Positions 16,601 through 16,917 of a stretch of DNA of 16,917 nucleotides are shown in pieces (the first letter of the stretch is position 1; each line of letters starts with the position of its first letter). Under the pieces are notes generated by a model. That model saw only the letters and a list, made by a program, of their open reading frames with translations, ran no database searches and was not told where the DNA came from. A program made the position numbers and the translations under genes. Origin of the DNA: an uncultured delta proteobacterium (GTDB taxonomy: Bacteria > Myxococcota_A > Polyangia > Polyangiales > Polyangiaceae); NCBI GenBank assembly GCA_903893335.1, contig CAITLX010000784.1, positions 1 through 16,917 of the forward strand. Reading direction: 5' to 3'.

Positions 16601-16902
16601 ATCGTGACGCCCTCGACGCGCTGACCGGTGCGCAGCGCCACCATCGCGGGGTGCGTCTCTCCGGGGAACGGAGAGCCGTCGGCGTGCACGGCGCGCCAGC
16701 GTGGGTCGATCGACGTGCGCCCCTGTAGCTGCGCGAGCGACAGGCCGAGGATGCGCTCTGCCGCTGGGTTTGCTGACGAGATGGAGCCGTCGGCGTCCTG
16801 GTAGACGATGCCGAACGTCACCGAGTCGAAGAAGCCGGCGTCGACGCCTCCTCCCGCTCGCTCTCGAACCCCTTCCACGCGAACCGCGTCGTCTGCCCCC
16901 AT
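13693..16902 (-). CDS. PAS-GAF-PAS3 hybrid histidine kinase with C-terminal receiver
   Basis: A soluble sensor kinase of 1069 residues. In order: PAS (about 25-140), GAF (158-300, with ETPCGDVVGKNVCSFP), PAS (310-430), PAS (435-555), PAS (563-685), HisKA with H709 (GGVAHDFNNMLGAI), HATPase (810-935, NLCVNARDAI, FEPFFTTKAVGEGTGLGL) and receiver (950-1069) with E955/D956, phospho-acceptor D1001 (VTDLVMPGMSG) and K1051. The GAF domain has cysteines in GDVVGKNVCSF that could be redox-active, but no known haem or bilin motif. Two ATGs compete: 16908 has GGAGG only 2 nt away, whereas 16902 has it at 8 nt, so 16902 is chosen; both give the same protein apart from two residues. The kinase core resembles that of the convergent kinase at 11719-13674, suggesting the same class. 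No cognate regulator is adjacent. Confidence 0.94.
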   Translation of the reverse strand: MGADDAVRVEGVRERAGGGVDAGFFDSVTFGIVYQDADGSISSANPAAERILGLSLAQLQGRTSIDPRWRAVHADGSPFPGETHPAMVALRTGQRVEGVTMGVHNAGDASARWIEVSAVPLFREGEATPYRAYATFLDITARKRLDDAKEFLAAAPWLVTGEDIFRALARFLGEQLGVDFVCIDRLAGDELSAETEAVWFDGRFDDNVSYTLKETPCGDVVGKNVCSFPRGVRHLFPNDAVLQDMKAEGYLGVTLWGSSGKPIGLIALISRAPMEESGLAERTLALVAIRAAAELEIRQVEAARRLSAERLEKAFGGSPIGMVLVSPDGRFFRVNEAFCAIVGWPEADLLGIDFQSITHPDDLADDLALVADVLAGRRSGYQMDKRFVRKDGGEVWTQLNVGLVRDAQGAPLHFVSHVQDIGERRSRERERATTVERLTLALDAANAGSWEWNVKTNENSDWSDDLYRLYGLERGGVAPSFEAWLSVVHVDDRQPTLDYLAKTTPEGLDIDIEWRVVHASGATRWMRSQARALRDAEGRVERYVGIAMDIDARKLAGQALVESERRFAAAFRDAPALMSISEMGTGVYLDVNETFLRVSGFTREEVVGRSALEIGWITPDNRARLLRHLSEGGKGATIELEMRAKDGHVVPVLYSGEFIGLDGVPRLLSSALDLSERRQAEAERFDLQSQLQQAQKLEAIGRLAGGVAHDFNNMLGAILGYAEMAIGEVAPALPLHADLLEIRKAAQRSADLTRQLLTFARKQTVAPKPLNLNDAVSGMLRMLQRLIGENVQIEWQPAGGLWLVEADPSLLDQILANLCVNARDAILDVGSVVIETGNDTFDEAYCAAHGGFVPGEYVRLSVRDDGAGIAVDVLDHVFEPFFTTKAVGEGTGLGLATVYGAVRQMGGLIHVSSAPGDGATFTVHLPRHVGPPEERPSGGAVDTPRRGRETILLVEDEAAMLRVARRILEAQGYVVLAAGSPVEGVRIASEHAGAIDLLVTDLVMPGMSGVELSRRVLAIRPEVKRLFMSGYAADALAGQAALASEVVIMPKPFARAELLARVREVLDGG

Positions 16903-16910
16903 CGGCATGC

Positions 16911-16915
16911 CCTCC
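16911..16915 (-). promoter_or_regulatory. Ribosome binding site deciding the start of the large kinase
   Basis: GGAGG on the minus strand lies 2 nt before ATG 16908 and 8 nt before ATG 16902. The normal spacing favours the second ATG. The window ends two bases beyond the surrounding purine run, so the promoter is not visible. Confidence 0.6.
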
Positions 16916-16917
16916 CC

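Noticed and set aside
13930..16728. Long open frame opposite the large kinase (and similar ones at 672-2915, 5153-6760, 7973-9352 and 11566-13668)
   Set aside because: Antisense frames stay open because of high GC; their translations are compositionally biased and lack any recognisable domain, whereas the opposite strand has full catalytic motifs.

Overview
The window is very GC-rich, apart from a short AT-richer gap near 560-700. It is densely coded and ends inside a gene on the left. The gene set is a lipoprotein with paired cysteines, three large soluble PAS hybrid histidine kinases, a ferredoxin-type 2-oxoacid oxidoreductase in an otherwise aerobic-looking setting, and an acyl-CoA dehydrogenase paired with a phosphotransferase. 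This suggests a Myxococcota (former Deltaproteobacteria) chromosome. That placement is inference; no rRNA or other marker gene is present. I see no tRNA, rRNA, transposase, integrase or phage gene, and no cas gene.

Layout. (1) 1-556, minus: start of a secreted lipoprotein that leaves the window. (2) 711-3101, plus: PAS hybrid histidine kinase, divergent from the lipoprotein. (3) 3111-3154: two near-identical dyads 31 bp apart, just ahead of a small predicted membrane protein (3188-3811, plus). (4) 3812-4114: eight palindromes (consensus GGCTACCGGTAGCC) at a strict 41-42 bp period, filling the gap between two convergent genes. This is the most unusual structure in the window. (5) 4129-5217, minus: membrane-anchored beta-propeller of the SMP-30/strictosidine-synthase-like class. 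(6) 5411-7728, minus: a two-gene unit, an ACAD11-like acyl-CoA dehydrogenase overlapping an ACAD11/LvaA-like phosphotransferase. (7) 7729-7942: divergent control region with a perfect 8-bp inverted repeat. (8) 7943-13674, plus: korA, korB, rubrerythrin, hemerythrin and hybrid histidine kinase, all on one strand with short gaps and good ribosome binding sites. (9) 13693-16902, minus: a PAS/GAF/PAS3 hybrid kinase whose stop codon lies 18 bp from the stop of the kinase in (8).

How they may work together. KorAB oxidises a 2-oxoacid (most likely 2-oxoglutarate) to an acyl-CoA and passes electrons to ferredoxin. The rubrerythrin and hemerythrin behind it are di-iron proteins that handle peroxide and oxygen, so this part of the operon reads as an oxygen-protected KorAB module. 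The kinase at its end may report redox state or oxygen, but it has no visible haem or flavin motif. The divergent pair resembles the mammalian ACAD10/11 and Pseudomonas LvaA/LvaC systems, which phosphorylate a 4-hydroxyacyl-CoA and convert it to a 3-hydroxyacyl-CoA for beta-oxidation. The shared control region would then join odd-substrate beta-oxidation to a ferredoxin-linked TCA step. All three kinases end in receiver domains, and no HPt protein or DNA-binding response regulator is encoded here, so their outputs lie elsewhere.
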